The notes below the pieces were generated by a model. The model was not told the origin of the DNA. It made no database searches and saw nothing but the letters and a program-made list of their open reading frames with translations. Source: Hypericum androsaemum (lineage: Eukaryota > Streptophyta > Magnoliopsida > Malpighiales > Hypericaceae). From it: 64,000 bases of DNA. Both the position numbers and the translations under genes were made by a program. Within the stretch, counting starts at the first letter, position 1, and every line of letters begins with the position of its first letter. Of this stretch, positions 47,200-56,816 are shown piece by piece. The DNA lies in contig OZ023190.1 in the NCBI GenBank assembly GCA_963995505.1, positions 6,973,344-7,037,343 on the forward strand, written 5' to 3'.

Positions 47200-47939
47200 A
47201 GATATTACTTCACTCTGAGAAAGGAAGCCGACCTATTTTTATTAGCGAATGGCTCCCCAAAGACTTTGAGTAGGACCTGGTTGAGCTACTAACAGAGTAC
47301 CCAGAGTGCTTCGCTTGGGACTACGACGAGATGCTATGCCCATACACTTTTCTTACAGAGCACCAACTCCCTATAAGGCTGGGCTTTCGGCCATAGCAGC
47401 ATCTGATGAGGAGGATGATGCCTGTAGTGGTAGAGAAAGTCAAGGTAGAGATAGATAGAATCTTAGATGTCGGCTTCGTACAAAAAGCCGATTATGTAGA
47501 GTGGTTATCCAATATAGTACTCGTGGTGAAAAAGAATGGCAAGATCTAGGTTTGTATTGACTTTAGAGAATTAAACTCTGCTACTCTAAAAGATGCATAT
47601 CAAATGCCTATTGCTGACATGTTGGTTGACGCTGCGGCTGGACATAAAGTGTTGAGCTTCATTGACAGCCATTCAGGTTACAATTAAATGTATTTTACTC
47701 ATGATGATGTTCACAAGACAGCGTTCCGTTGTCCAGGGTCTATTAGAATCTTTGAATCGATCGTGATGCCGTTCGGGCTCAAAAATATCAGGGCCACCTA
47801 TCAAAAGGGGATGCACCTGATCTTCCCCGACTTTATTAGTCAATTCATAAAAGTCTATATAGATGATATTGTGGTTAAGTCTCATGACCATAAGGAACAC
47901 CTCGACCACTTAAAAATGTCGTTCGAGAGGATGCGCAAG
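47200..47939 (+). pseudogene. Tat reverse transcriptase, N-terminal part
   Basis: Fingers and palm read as VDRILDVGF-like text, NIVLVVKKNGKI, CIDFRELNSATLKDAYQMP, FRCPGSIRIFESIVMPFGLKN and the catalytic box VYIDDIVVKS (about 47852-47881). Stops at about 47549 and 47686 interrupt it. The reading ends in FERMRK where the nested element enters, and resumes at 54455 with HQLKINPLKCAF. Confidence 0.88.
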
Positions 47940-49492
47940 TGACAAGGGGTTTTTACGGCCTGATGCAATAAAAGGAGTAACGTGTGTGAAAATATTGAAC
48001 CACGAGGTGCGGGTTCAAGACATCCCGAAGAAGTGCAAGTAGATTAGATTAATTATTGTTTTTGTTAGTTTTTGGAAAATGGTGAAGCAAGCGAAGACAA
48101 ATAGAGAGTTTAACAATAAAAGAAAAATGGGCCAAGCACCTATCAAGCAACCCCTCACAGTTTGGTCTCTACTGGGCATATTAAGTCTATGGTGGGACTA
48201 GGTGAGTATCATGCATGGTGCTTCTCAATCAATTCCTTCGTAACACAAAGTCAGGATCCAGATATGAAGTGGATCCCATTGACAGTCCCCTCTCACCGTG
48301 GGTTGTCAATCACACGAGAATGCACGTGTCACCTACAATCCTACTAGTTCCAACTCATTGACACTCCATCTAATAGCCGGTTAGATTCAACCCTCCAGTC
48401 TCACTACGTTACATCTCCTCTAGCTCACTCGGGTAGGTATCTCCACGTCCCCCTTCTCAATCAAGTCATTCGGGTTACGCTACGGATAATTGGTAAGAAC
48501 CTATAGGCTGTAAACGAGCTATCCACACTCAAGCCTACCACAAGGTCATTGTTGAACCAACGCATTATGCATCCCAAACCGCTACACACCTAATCATTTT
48601 AGCCCATTCAAAACCAAAAGCTAACTACTAACATATAATCATTTAATAAAAATCATGCATAAGTATGGAAGCAAGGTCACAAGAATAAATGTAAAGAGAA
48701 GAGAAGAGAAGAGAATGCTCAAGATCGTAGAGTCGCTCGACCCGCTCCTCGCATCCGCTCCTTGCCGCCGGTAAGCTTTCTCTCTCTAAAAACCCTAGCT
48801 TTAGTCTTTTATATTCAAGCCTCCAAAATGAGAGGTTTTGTGGGGGGGGGGGGGGGCTATATATAGAGAGTCGACCCCCAAACCCTAGCTGCCTACGAAC
48901 TGACCAAAAAGCCCTTAAAATATCTACTTTTATAGGCAAAACTGGGTGTGTTTGCCATTCGGTGGTCGAAGGCACCATTCGGTGGCTTGAAGATCTCAAC
49001 GTTCTTCAGCTGGGCGCGTTGCTCGACGGCGATCTCGCCGTTCGCTAGTAGATTTTGCAGGGCGGTGGATGTCTCAGGAACGAGCTTCCTCGCTGATCGG
49101 CGTACATCGCACCGAGCCTAAAGTCACTGAGACTTTTTCTCGAAGGAGTCTGGAGGCCTTCAATAAATAGAGGATTCGCCAAGGGGCGGGCTATTCGACC
49201 GATCAGCGGTCTTCGCTGGATTTCTGTCAATTTTTGCAGTATTTTGAAGTTTGGCGACTGCAGCTTCTTCACGGCTTGCCTCTTCTTGACTTGACTCCTT
49301 CCGAGCTCTGCATCTTCGTTGCTCCTCACTCTTTAACCTACCTCCACAAACTATAAACACAGGTAAAACTATTCGAGGTAACAGACCTAGAAATGACATA
49401 AAATGATTTAACAGTCGATAAAAAAAAACTTAAAATTTGGTCTAAATGTCCCTAAAAGAAGGCAAAAAAATGAGCATTTTTCATCCTCATCA
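47940..49492 (-). repeat. 3' LTR of nested Athila-like element
   Basis: 1553 bp. Matches 53253-54450 at both ends (CTCACAGTTTGGTCTCTAC, CACTCGGGTAGGTATCTCC, GAGTCTCTAAC-like and GAGCATTTTTC). It has an additional ~400 bp (about 48610-49040) that the other LTR lacks. Contains a G-run at 48842-48855. Confidence 0.85.
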
Positions 49493-51500
49493 CTCTCCCA
49501 CACTTGAATTTTTGCTTGTCCTCAAGCAAAATACTCAAACGAGACTCAAACACATAAACAAATAGAGCAAGAGTTGGCACACTCTTAGCAAAAAGAACTC
49601 TCCAAAACTTTGACTTAAATTCGCAAGACCACTCCATGACCTACAAGTTCACTCCCCCGGTTGCAAAAATAAAAATACGCAAGGACTACACCCTCGAAAG
49701 TTTAAACAAACCTTAACTTGAAGTAGATGAGTCTTGGGGGTTGACCACTCAGAGGATAGGAAATTATTTAAGCTCACTATTTAGTAGTCAACTTCCTATC
49801 TCTCGCGAATGTGTCCGGGGTCATGAAATATCCTACCCCCACTCAGAATCATCTCACTTGAAGTGAGGCTTACGATCGAGAGGGCTTTGTCATGGGTTGT
49901 AATGGGGCTAAGGTTTGAGTGAGGATAAACGTATGGAAGGTAGTTAAACCACCCAATTTGAGGCGCGAGTTACAAAAGTACACTAACCCTCGTCTATTCT
50001 TCCTGCTCACCCTAAATCTAATTCACTCCTCCCATTGTACCCAAGACTTAAGTCCACAAAACACAAAACACAAGCTTGCCTTCTTATTTGGTTGCCTTGT
50101 TCACACAACTTGCTATTTTTTTGTTGCTTTTCTTCTTTTCTTTTATTTTTGTTATTTTTCTTCAATTTTTCACTTTTTTTTGCCTTTCATTTCTTTCCTC
50201 ACTTCCTTGGCAACTTTTTGATTTAGGCAAGCTTGGCGTCTTCTTGGTTTGGCCGCTATTGTACCCCATTTTCCTAAAGATCAAAATCCAACACTATAAG
50301 CTTGCAATACCATGTTCCTCTTATAAATATCCCCATAAGATGAATCCTTAATGCAATATTGGACCAAGTGTTAAAAGGTGGAGTTATTTGGGTAAGGGTT
50401 AAACGTGGCGAGTGTGTATGCAAAGAATGGCTAAGCTCAAGGGGGTTAATCAAGGGAAAATTTAGTGTAAAGCCCTAAGGCTCTAAGCTCAAACCAAAGA
50501 TGACCCCCGTGCTCCCGCAAACACTCACACAAAAGAGAAGACACAAGTGTTAGCAGGATAGCCCACTCATCTGGAACATATAGGCACCCCATGAACAAGA
50601 AGTGGAGATAGTAATCTCCTCATTAGGCTCAAATTCCTTTCAAAAGGTACCACATCATCCCCATAAGTTCACCCACAACTAGAAATTGCGAGTCTAAACA
50701 ATCAAGGGTGTAGAAAATCTATACACCCAGGGTATGTTACCTAAAAGGTATGGTGTTTAACTTTTGACAAAAAAATCAAAATTTTTAGGGGGTACAAATT
50801 GCAAAAAATGTGCCAAAACTTGACCTATTTAATAATGATCTAGACCTAAATATGCAAGTTCCTACATGGAACTCCCCCCACACTTGAATGACATGTCCTC
50901 AATCTAAGAGGGTTTAACAACTAAATCAAAAGAAAAGAAGTGCTTCAATGACCTCTGTGGTCAAAGAAGTGAAAAAACACATCAATAAAAAACACACATC
51001 AAGGCCTTCTTGGCCACAATATATGCAAAGATTGAAAACATAAACAAGATAAGCTCCAAGACATTATACTTGGAGGAGGGTTAAGAGGACGTCCATGTTT
51101 AAGTAGGTCGGGTTGAGCAATTAATCCGTGAGGTGTCACGGAGAGCTTCTAGGCACTGGCCGTCGATGGGTACTGATTCTGCCGACCAACGATTTTGGGT
51201 TTGTCTTTTCTTCAAGGCACTTGACGCCATGTCCACCATTGCCATCATCGAAGTACCTGAGATGACACAAAAGTTTCTACCTCCTGATAGTGGGTTCCTA
51301 CGGTCGTAAAAAGAAAGTTCTACATGTCCGAATTATATTACACCACAAAATATGCTAATTTATAGTCTTTAGCTTGACTCTTGATGAGCGCTAGTCCATA
51401 GTAAAATTGGGCATTGCCCACAGTGGCACATACTCCCATAAATGAGGCCTTGAATTGTTTATAATCTTAGGGAATGTGAGAGTGGTGAAGCTTTTGGGTC
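49493..51500 (-). other. Non-coding body of the nested element
   Basis: About 2 kb between the purine tract and the last protease-like reading. The phrase CACACTTGAAT...GTCCTCAA occurs at both ends (49499 and 50880), a partial internal duplication. A T-rich stretch (50110-50200) gives hydrophobic chance frames. No pol domain seen. Confidence 0.6.
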
Positions 51501-51518
51501 TAGTCCTAACCTTCATGA

Positions 51519-52118
51519 CTAGATTCCCTTGTCCGTCACTGTGTAAATGCTCATTCCTATAGTTGCCCATTGGTGGACCGAAGAATCTTGTGAAACCCCA
51601 TCCTTTTCCCTAGGGGTTGCTTTCAGGAAAGAGTCGAAGGTTTCCCTTGTATCTCTATTCCTCATGTTGAAAGCAATTTTCATCACTAGATCATCGCTTA
51701 CCACTCGTGATGTAATCAAGAACGTATTTCCAAGCACAAGTGGAAAAATTCTGGCATCCTTCAACTTGACTACAACGAAATCTACCTTTTTGGGTTCCCC
51801 TCACATTCTTACCATAACATTTTTGGCTAATCCATAGGGATTCAAGACTGCTCCATCCGGTAGAGTGATGGGATTGGTGTACAGGTAGAGCTTGATAGAT
51901 CCGATCATTTTCCAGAGAGAAGCTGGCATAATGTTCACGGGGAAATTCTCATCATAGATAGTGAAAGGTATGAAATAGTTTTCAATTGAGACTGAGATGT
52001 CCCAATTTTTAAGCTTGTAGCCACCCCTCCTGACAACACTATCTCCCATTTCTAAATGTGCTCTCTCAATGCGAACCATGCAACAATGCTTCCCTTCTAG
52101 CCCGTAGTCTTCACTCAT
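51519..52118 (-). pseudogene. Second retropepsin-like unit of the nested element (catalytic motif absent)
   Basis: Minus-strand frames 52118-51801 and 51764-51519 join across a stop to read FPVNIMPASLWKMIG, ITLPDGAVLNPYGLAKNVMV, VDFVVVKLKDARIFPLVLG and NTFLIT. This is the order of a gypsy protease (active-site loop, then L-DGS...PxG...V.V, then DARIPLILGRPFL), but no D-T/S-G triad is seen. It lies directly downstream of a more orthodox protease unit. Confidence 0.55.
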
Positions 52119-52127
52119 ACTAATGGC

Positions 52128-52603
52128 TTATGTTTTCCCATTCGGAAAGAGAGTGCAGAGCTTCTCACTCATATCTATTTTTGCACGTGTACAAGTGAGG
52201 AAAGGTCTTCTAAGTAGTGTAATTTCTTTTTCTTCGTCCAAATCCTCAATTACCAAAAAGTCTGTCAGAATGTCCTCATCTCTCATCCGAACACAGACAT
52301 GTAGGACCATCCAAGTGGGGTAGTGAGTGATCCATCAGCCATTCGAATGTTGATTTGTAAAGGTTGTAGAGGTAAACATTTCCTGAATCTGGTCTAAAGA
52401 GAGTGTGTAATCACATTCACCGAAGATCCAGTGTCAAATAAGGCTCTTTGTTCCAATGCTCCTTCAATATATGCTAAGATGGTGATGTCCTCTTTGAGGG
52501 TTGTACCTATTTCTTTGTAATGGACTAAAGGTGAGCTGTTCCCTTGATTATCTTCGTGCTGGTTCTCCTCAATTTTCATGGACAATTGTCCATGGGAATT
52601 CAT
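52128..52603 (-). pseudogene. Retropepsin of the nested element, D-T-G present
   Basis: Minus-strand frame 52603-52394 ends RALFDTGSSVNVITHSL, the aspartic protease active site. After a stop, INIRMADGSLTTPLGW follows and, after another break, the frame 52310-52128 reads FLVIEDLDEEKEITLLRRPFLTCTRAKIDM, the conserved C-terminal strand of Athila-type proteases. Decayed. Confidence 0.75.
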
Positions 52604-52639
52604 TTTATAGGTAGGTATTTTCTCCCCTAAGTACTATGA

Positions 52640-53347
52640 CTAGGACAATCTCCATTCACTGGTTTTCTGCCTTCCGCAATCATAGAACTCTCCCATCTCC
52701 CCCTGTGTTACTGAGTTTGAGTGATTTATTGTGGAGATATGCTCATTGATGCTTTTCATGAACTCTTCGTGTCCCTTAATAATCTCCTCCATTAATTTAA
52801 TAGACTCCTCAGCATCCTGGTGTATGAATGTGCCTCCAGCCATGATGTCCAAGTAAGCTCTCGATGGTTCATCCAACCCATCATAAAAGATCTGAATGAG
52901 GTCTTTCGGGGAAAACTTGAGACATGGGCTATTCTCTTAGAATTTGTTAAATCTTTCCCAGGCCTTCCATATTGTCTCATTTTCATTTTACAAGAAGGTT
53001 TTATTATCAGTTTCTTCCCATCCTAGTCCCTCTAGCTTAAGGTATCTCTCTAAAATTATGATTGCAACTTTGCTCAATGTTGAGAGTTTGGGCCAGTTCC
53101 TTGCCTCGAGGGCATCAAAAATCTCCTCTCCTATAAAGTCACATTCATCCTGGTCATAGTGTGTGGTATTCATTTTATCTAAACAACAAAATCTTGAAAG
53201 CAATTCCACTAGGGTGCCTTGGGAGACGCCGCTCCTCGGCAATGGTGCTAATTGATAAGGTGTTTTTACGCCTCGATACAATAAAGGGAGTAACGGGTGT
53301 GAAAATATCGAATCACGAGGAGCGGGTTCAAGACATCCTAAAGTCAA
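52640..53347 (-). pseudogene. Gag of the nested Athila-like element
   Basis: Minus strand from 53347: an N-terminal stretch, then LERYLKLEGLGW. After a stop come ETIWKAWERFNKF, then SPKDLIQIFYDGLDEPSRAY and LDIMAGGTFIHQDAEES (52876 region). The W..W..F...F...L pattern and YDGL/AGGTF are typical Athila gag. The tail 52876-52640 is charged. It contains stops. Confidence 0.75.
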
Positions 53348-54450
53348 GAAGCAAGCGCAAGATAACTAGAGAGTTTAACAATAAGAGAAAAATAGGCCAG
53401 GCACCCATCAAGCAATTCCACTAGGGTGCAAGTAGATTAGATTGATTTTTTTTTTGGTTTTTGGAAAATGGTGAAGCAAGCGCAAGATAACTAGAGAGTT
53501 TAACAATAAGAGAAAAATGGGCCAGGCACCCATCAAGAAACCCCTCACAGTTTGGTCTCTACAGGGCATATTAATTTCGTGATGGGCATAGGTGAGTCTC
53601 ATGTATGATGTTTCTCAATCAAGTCGTTCACACCATAAAGTCAGGATCTAGATATCAAGTGGAACCCATGTACACTCCCCTCTCACTGTAGGTTGTCAAT
53701 CACACGAGAGTGCACGAATCACCTACAATCCTTCTAATTCCCAACTCATTAACACTCTACTTAATAGCCAGCTAGATTCAACCCTCCGGTCTCACTACAT
53801 TAGGTCTCCTCTAGCCCACTCGGGTAGGTATCTCCATGTCCCCCTTCACAATCAAGTCCTTCGGGTTATGCTACGGATAATTGACAAGAACATATAGGCT
53901 GAAAAGGTGATATCCACACTCAAGCCTACTACAAGGTTATCGTTGAACCAATGCATTATGCATCCCTACCCGCTACACGCCTAATCATTTTAGCCCATTC
54001 GCCAATAGATTTTGCTGAGCGACGAATGTCTAAGGAACGGGCTTCCTCGCTTATCGGCGTACATTGCGCCGAGCCTAAAGTCAATGAGACTTTCTCTCGA
54101 AGGAGTCTAGAGACCTTCAATATACAGAGCATTCATCAAGGAGCGGGCTCTTTCGCTGATTAGCAGTCTTCGCAGGATTTCTGCCGTTCGCTGCCGTATT
54201 TTGCTATTCGACTGCTGTAGCTTCTTCACGGCTTGCCTCTTCTTGACTTGACTCCTTCCGAGCTCCGCATCTTTGGTTGCTCCTCACTCTTTAACCTATG
54301 TCCATAAACAACAAAAATAGGTAAAACCATTCGAGATAATAGACTAAGAAATGGCGTAAAAAGACTCAAGACTCGATCTAAGAATACTCAAAATTGGGTC
54401 TAAATAATTCTAAATGGAGGCTACTAAATGAGCATTTTTCACGCTCATCA
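53253..54450 (-). repeat. 5' LTR of nested Athila-like element
   Basis: 1198 bp. Lacks about 400 bp present in the 3' LTR (break between TTTTAGCCCATTC and GCCAATAGATTTTGC, about 54000). Near its inner end it carries a rearranged duplication: GCAAGCGCAAGATAACTAGA occurs at about 53350 and again at about 53474. Confidence 0.85.
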
Positions 54451-54454
54451 TCAA

Positions 54455-55075
54455 GCACCAGCTCAAGATAAATCCTTTGAAGTGCGCATTCAGAGTCTCA
54501 GCCAAGAACTTCTTCGGTTTCCTCGTTCACAAGTGGGGCATCGAGATAGATGAGAATAAAATCAAGGCGATCCAACAGGCCCAACCTCCTCAGAACAAGA
54601 AGGAGCTACAACGCTTCCTCGGCCAAGTTAACTTCTTGCGCCAGTTCATATCTAACATGGCTGGCCAGACACGGTCATTCGCCAACTTGCTCAAGCTAAA
54701 TGGAGGTGAGTTCCTATGAGAGGACAAGCACCAGCAAGCCTTTAACGAGCTCATGGCCTATTTATCTTCACCTCCCGTAGTCACTCCGCCAGTCCCGAAT
54801 CGGCCTTTGTTGCTTTACATATTGGTCGCCCAAGACTCAATTGGGTGTCTACTTGCTCAAGAAAATGATGAAGAAAAGGAACAGACCGTCTACTACTTGA
54901 GTCGGTCCCTTTTGGGAGATGAGATGAGGTACTCATCCATGGAAAAGTTATGTCTTTGCCTCTTTTTTGCTTGTAGGAAGTTAAGGTACTACCTCCTACC
55001 CACAGAGGTGAAGGTGGTTGCCTAGACCGACATCATCAAGCACTTGCTTGCCAGACCCATCACGAGGGGGAGACC
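54455..55075 (+). pseudogene. Tat RT end and RNase H
   Basis: Resumes the interrupted RT with HQLKINPLKCAFRVSAKNFF and LGQVNFLRQFISNMA (thumb/connection), then the RT-associated RNase H: LLLYILVAQDSIGCLLAQEN, TVYYLSRSLLGDEMRYSSME and FACRKLRYYLLP. A stop at about 54717 and further breaks after 55020 disable it. Confidence 0.85.
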
Positions 55076-55139
55076 GGCAAGTGGGTATTGGCCTTGGTTG
55101 AGTTCAACTAGACATTCGTGCCCCAGCGGGCGGTGAAAG

Positions 55140-55485
55140 GACAGGCATTGGCCGACTTCCTAGTCTACCACCCGTGTGTTGATGTATCTGCTGACACCTC
55201 GATGGACTTTGGAATGGTGGCGAAGAAGTCGTGGACACTATAGTTTTCAGTTCCCGTACCAATAAATGCACGGGAGCTAGGATTATGATTAAGTCCCCAG
55301 CTGGTGTGAAGACTAAGGCATCCTTCCTTCTTGATTTTCCTTGCACTAACAATCGGGCTGAGTACGAGGCTTTGATACTTGGGCTACTTATTTTGAAGGA
55401 CTTGCATGCTCAGATCGTGCGAGTACTTGGAGACTCATTATTGGTGGTCAAGCAAGTGGTGGGCGAGTTCAAGTACGAGTGAGAA
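55140..55485 (+). pseudogene. Tat second RNase H (archaeal type)
   Basis: After a degraded linker (GQALADFLVY-like), the frame reads CTGARIMIKSPAGVKTKASF, TNNRAEYEALILGLLILKD and VLGDSLLVVKQVVGEFKYE. The E in AEYEAL and D in LGDS are two of the catalytic positions. An extra archaeal-type RNase H between RT and integrase is a Tat hallmark. Confidence 0.85.
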
Positions 55486-55879
55486 GGCTTCCAAACCTAT
55501 TGTGATGCAGCCTGGCTGCTATTACAAAGTTTCAATGATGCAGTCATTGGGTTCGTGGATCGCACCAAGAATATGGAGGCCAATAAGTTATCACAGAGCG
55601 GGTCCAATTTTTGTGCATTCACCAAGTTCAACTTTGTTCTAGTGAAAGTCAGGTTGACCTCGACGTTAGAAGTGCTTAACCCGATGGTTGAGTTTAGTTT
55701 GTTGTAACTCGATCGAGATTGGAGGCAGGAATATATTAACTACCTCAAGGACCCGAGCTCTTGCTCCGACAAGGCACTGAAGGTAAAAGATCTTTGTTTT
55801 GAGTTCATTAATGATACTCTCTATCGAAGGACCGTGGATGGGTTGCTCTTGGTTTTCCCAAGTCCACAAGAGGCCATGC

Positions 55880-56530
55880 TTGTCACGACGGAGGTACACG
55901 AAGGTATATGTGGAGCACACTAATCAGGCATCAAGATGAGGTGGTTGATGCATTATCACAGCTACTTTTGGCTGGGTATGATGAATGATTGCATTAACTA
56001 TGCGAAGGGATGTCAAGAGTGCCAAAGGCATGGCCAAGTCCAACACTCCCCGGCCGATGCGTTCCATCCCGTGGTGAAATATTAGTCATTTCGAGGTTGG
56101 GCGTTTGACGTTATTGGGAAGATCCACCTTGCATCCACCAAAGGCCACTTGTTCATCATTGTGGCGATGGACTACTTCACTTAGTGGATGAAAGTGTTCC
56201 TAATAAAAGTTGTGAACCAAGAGATGGTGATCCAGTTCTTCAAAGAACATATCATCCATAGGTTCGGGTTACCAGAGACGATCATAGCCGACCAAGCCAC
56301 TATGTTCACGAGAGAGGTTATCCAGAAGTTTGCAAGGGATATGGGCTTCAAGATCACCCATTCGACACCTAAGTACGCCCAAGGCAATGGTCAAGTGGAG
56401 GCCACTAACAGGGTGTTTACGGCATACATACAGAAGGAGATAAGGGAGAAGCCTAGGATATGGCATTTCGTCTTATCGAAGGCATTGTGGGCTTTCCACA
56501 CCCAAAGAAGGGTGCCACCGAGATAACACT
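55880..56530 (+). pseudogene. Tat integrase
   Basis: An HHCC-type zinc region (HEGICGAH, CINYAKGCQECQRHG) is followed by the core: WAFDVIGKI (first Asp), IIADQATMF (second Asp) and YAQGNGQVEATNRVF (Glu). Stops at about 55921, 56085 and 56182 break it. Downstream, at about 56770-56800, a WKVILPLGRKDPK fragment matches the segment normally following integrase, and the sense reading then ends. Confidence 0.85.
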
Positions 56531-56816
56531 ATTTGCCCTTACTTATGAGCACGATGCTATGACCCTGTTAGAGATGATGGTCTGATCCTTGAGAAGGGCC
56601 GAGCAAGAAAATCTGTCCCAGCTCGACTATGACTCGACCATATTAGCTGAACTCAAAGATCTTTTCGAAGAGAGGCTAAGGGCTTTGGACGCAATCATCC
56701 AACAAAAGAAGACCTCAAAAAAAGCTTCCAACAAGAGGGTCTGAGAGAAACACTTTGAAAGAGAAGACCTAGTGTGGAAGGTCATTCTCCCACTTGGACG
56801 TAAGGATCCAAAGTAG

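Larger units (their letters stand above)
47940..54450 (-). mobile_element. Nested Athila-like LTR element encoding only gag and protease
   Basis: In opposite orientation to the host Tat element. The 5' LTR (minus sense) is 54450-53253 and the 3' LTR 49492-47940; both end in TGATGAG...-type and ...TATCA/TGTCA-type tips. The site after the 5' LTR (complement of 53220-53252: TAGCACCATTGCCGAGGAG) is a degraded Athila-like primer-binding site. Purine tract AGTGTGGGAGAG precedes the 3' LTR. The flanks GCAAG (47935-47939) and TCAAG (54451-54455) are a 5-bp duplication with one mismatch. Only gag and protease remnants lie between, with no RT or integrase, resembling non-autonomous gag-only LTR elements. 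About 2 kb (49493-51500) is apparently non-coding. Confidence 0.85.

Noticed and set aside
48643..49399. Several 80-120 codon minus-strand frames
   Set aside because: They lie wholly within an LTR and are not conserved as frames in its partner LTR.
50035..50226. Very hydrophobic Phe-rich frames that look like membrane proteins
   Set aside because: Caused by a T-rich low-complexity tract in the non-coding body of an LTR element.
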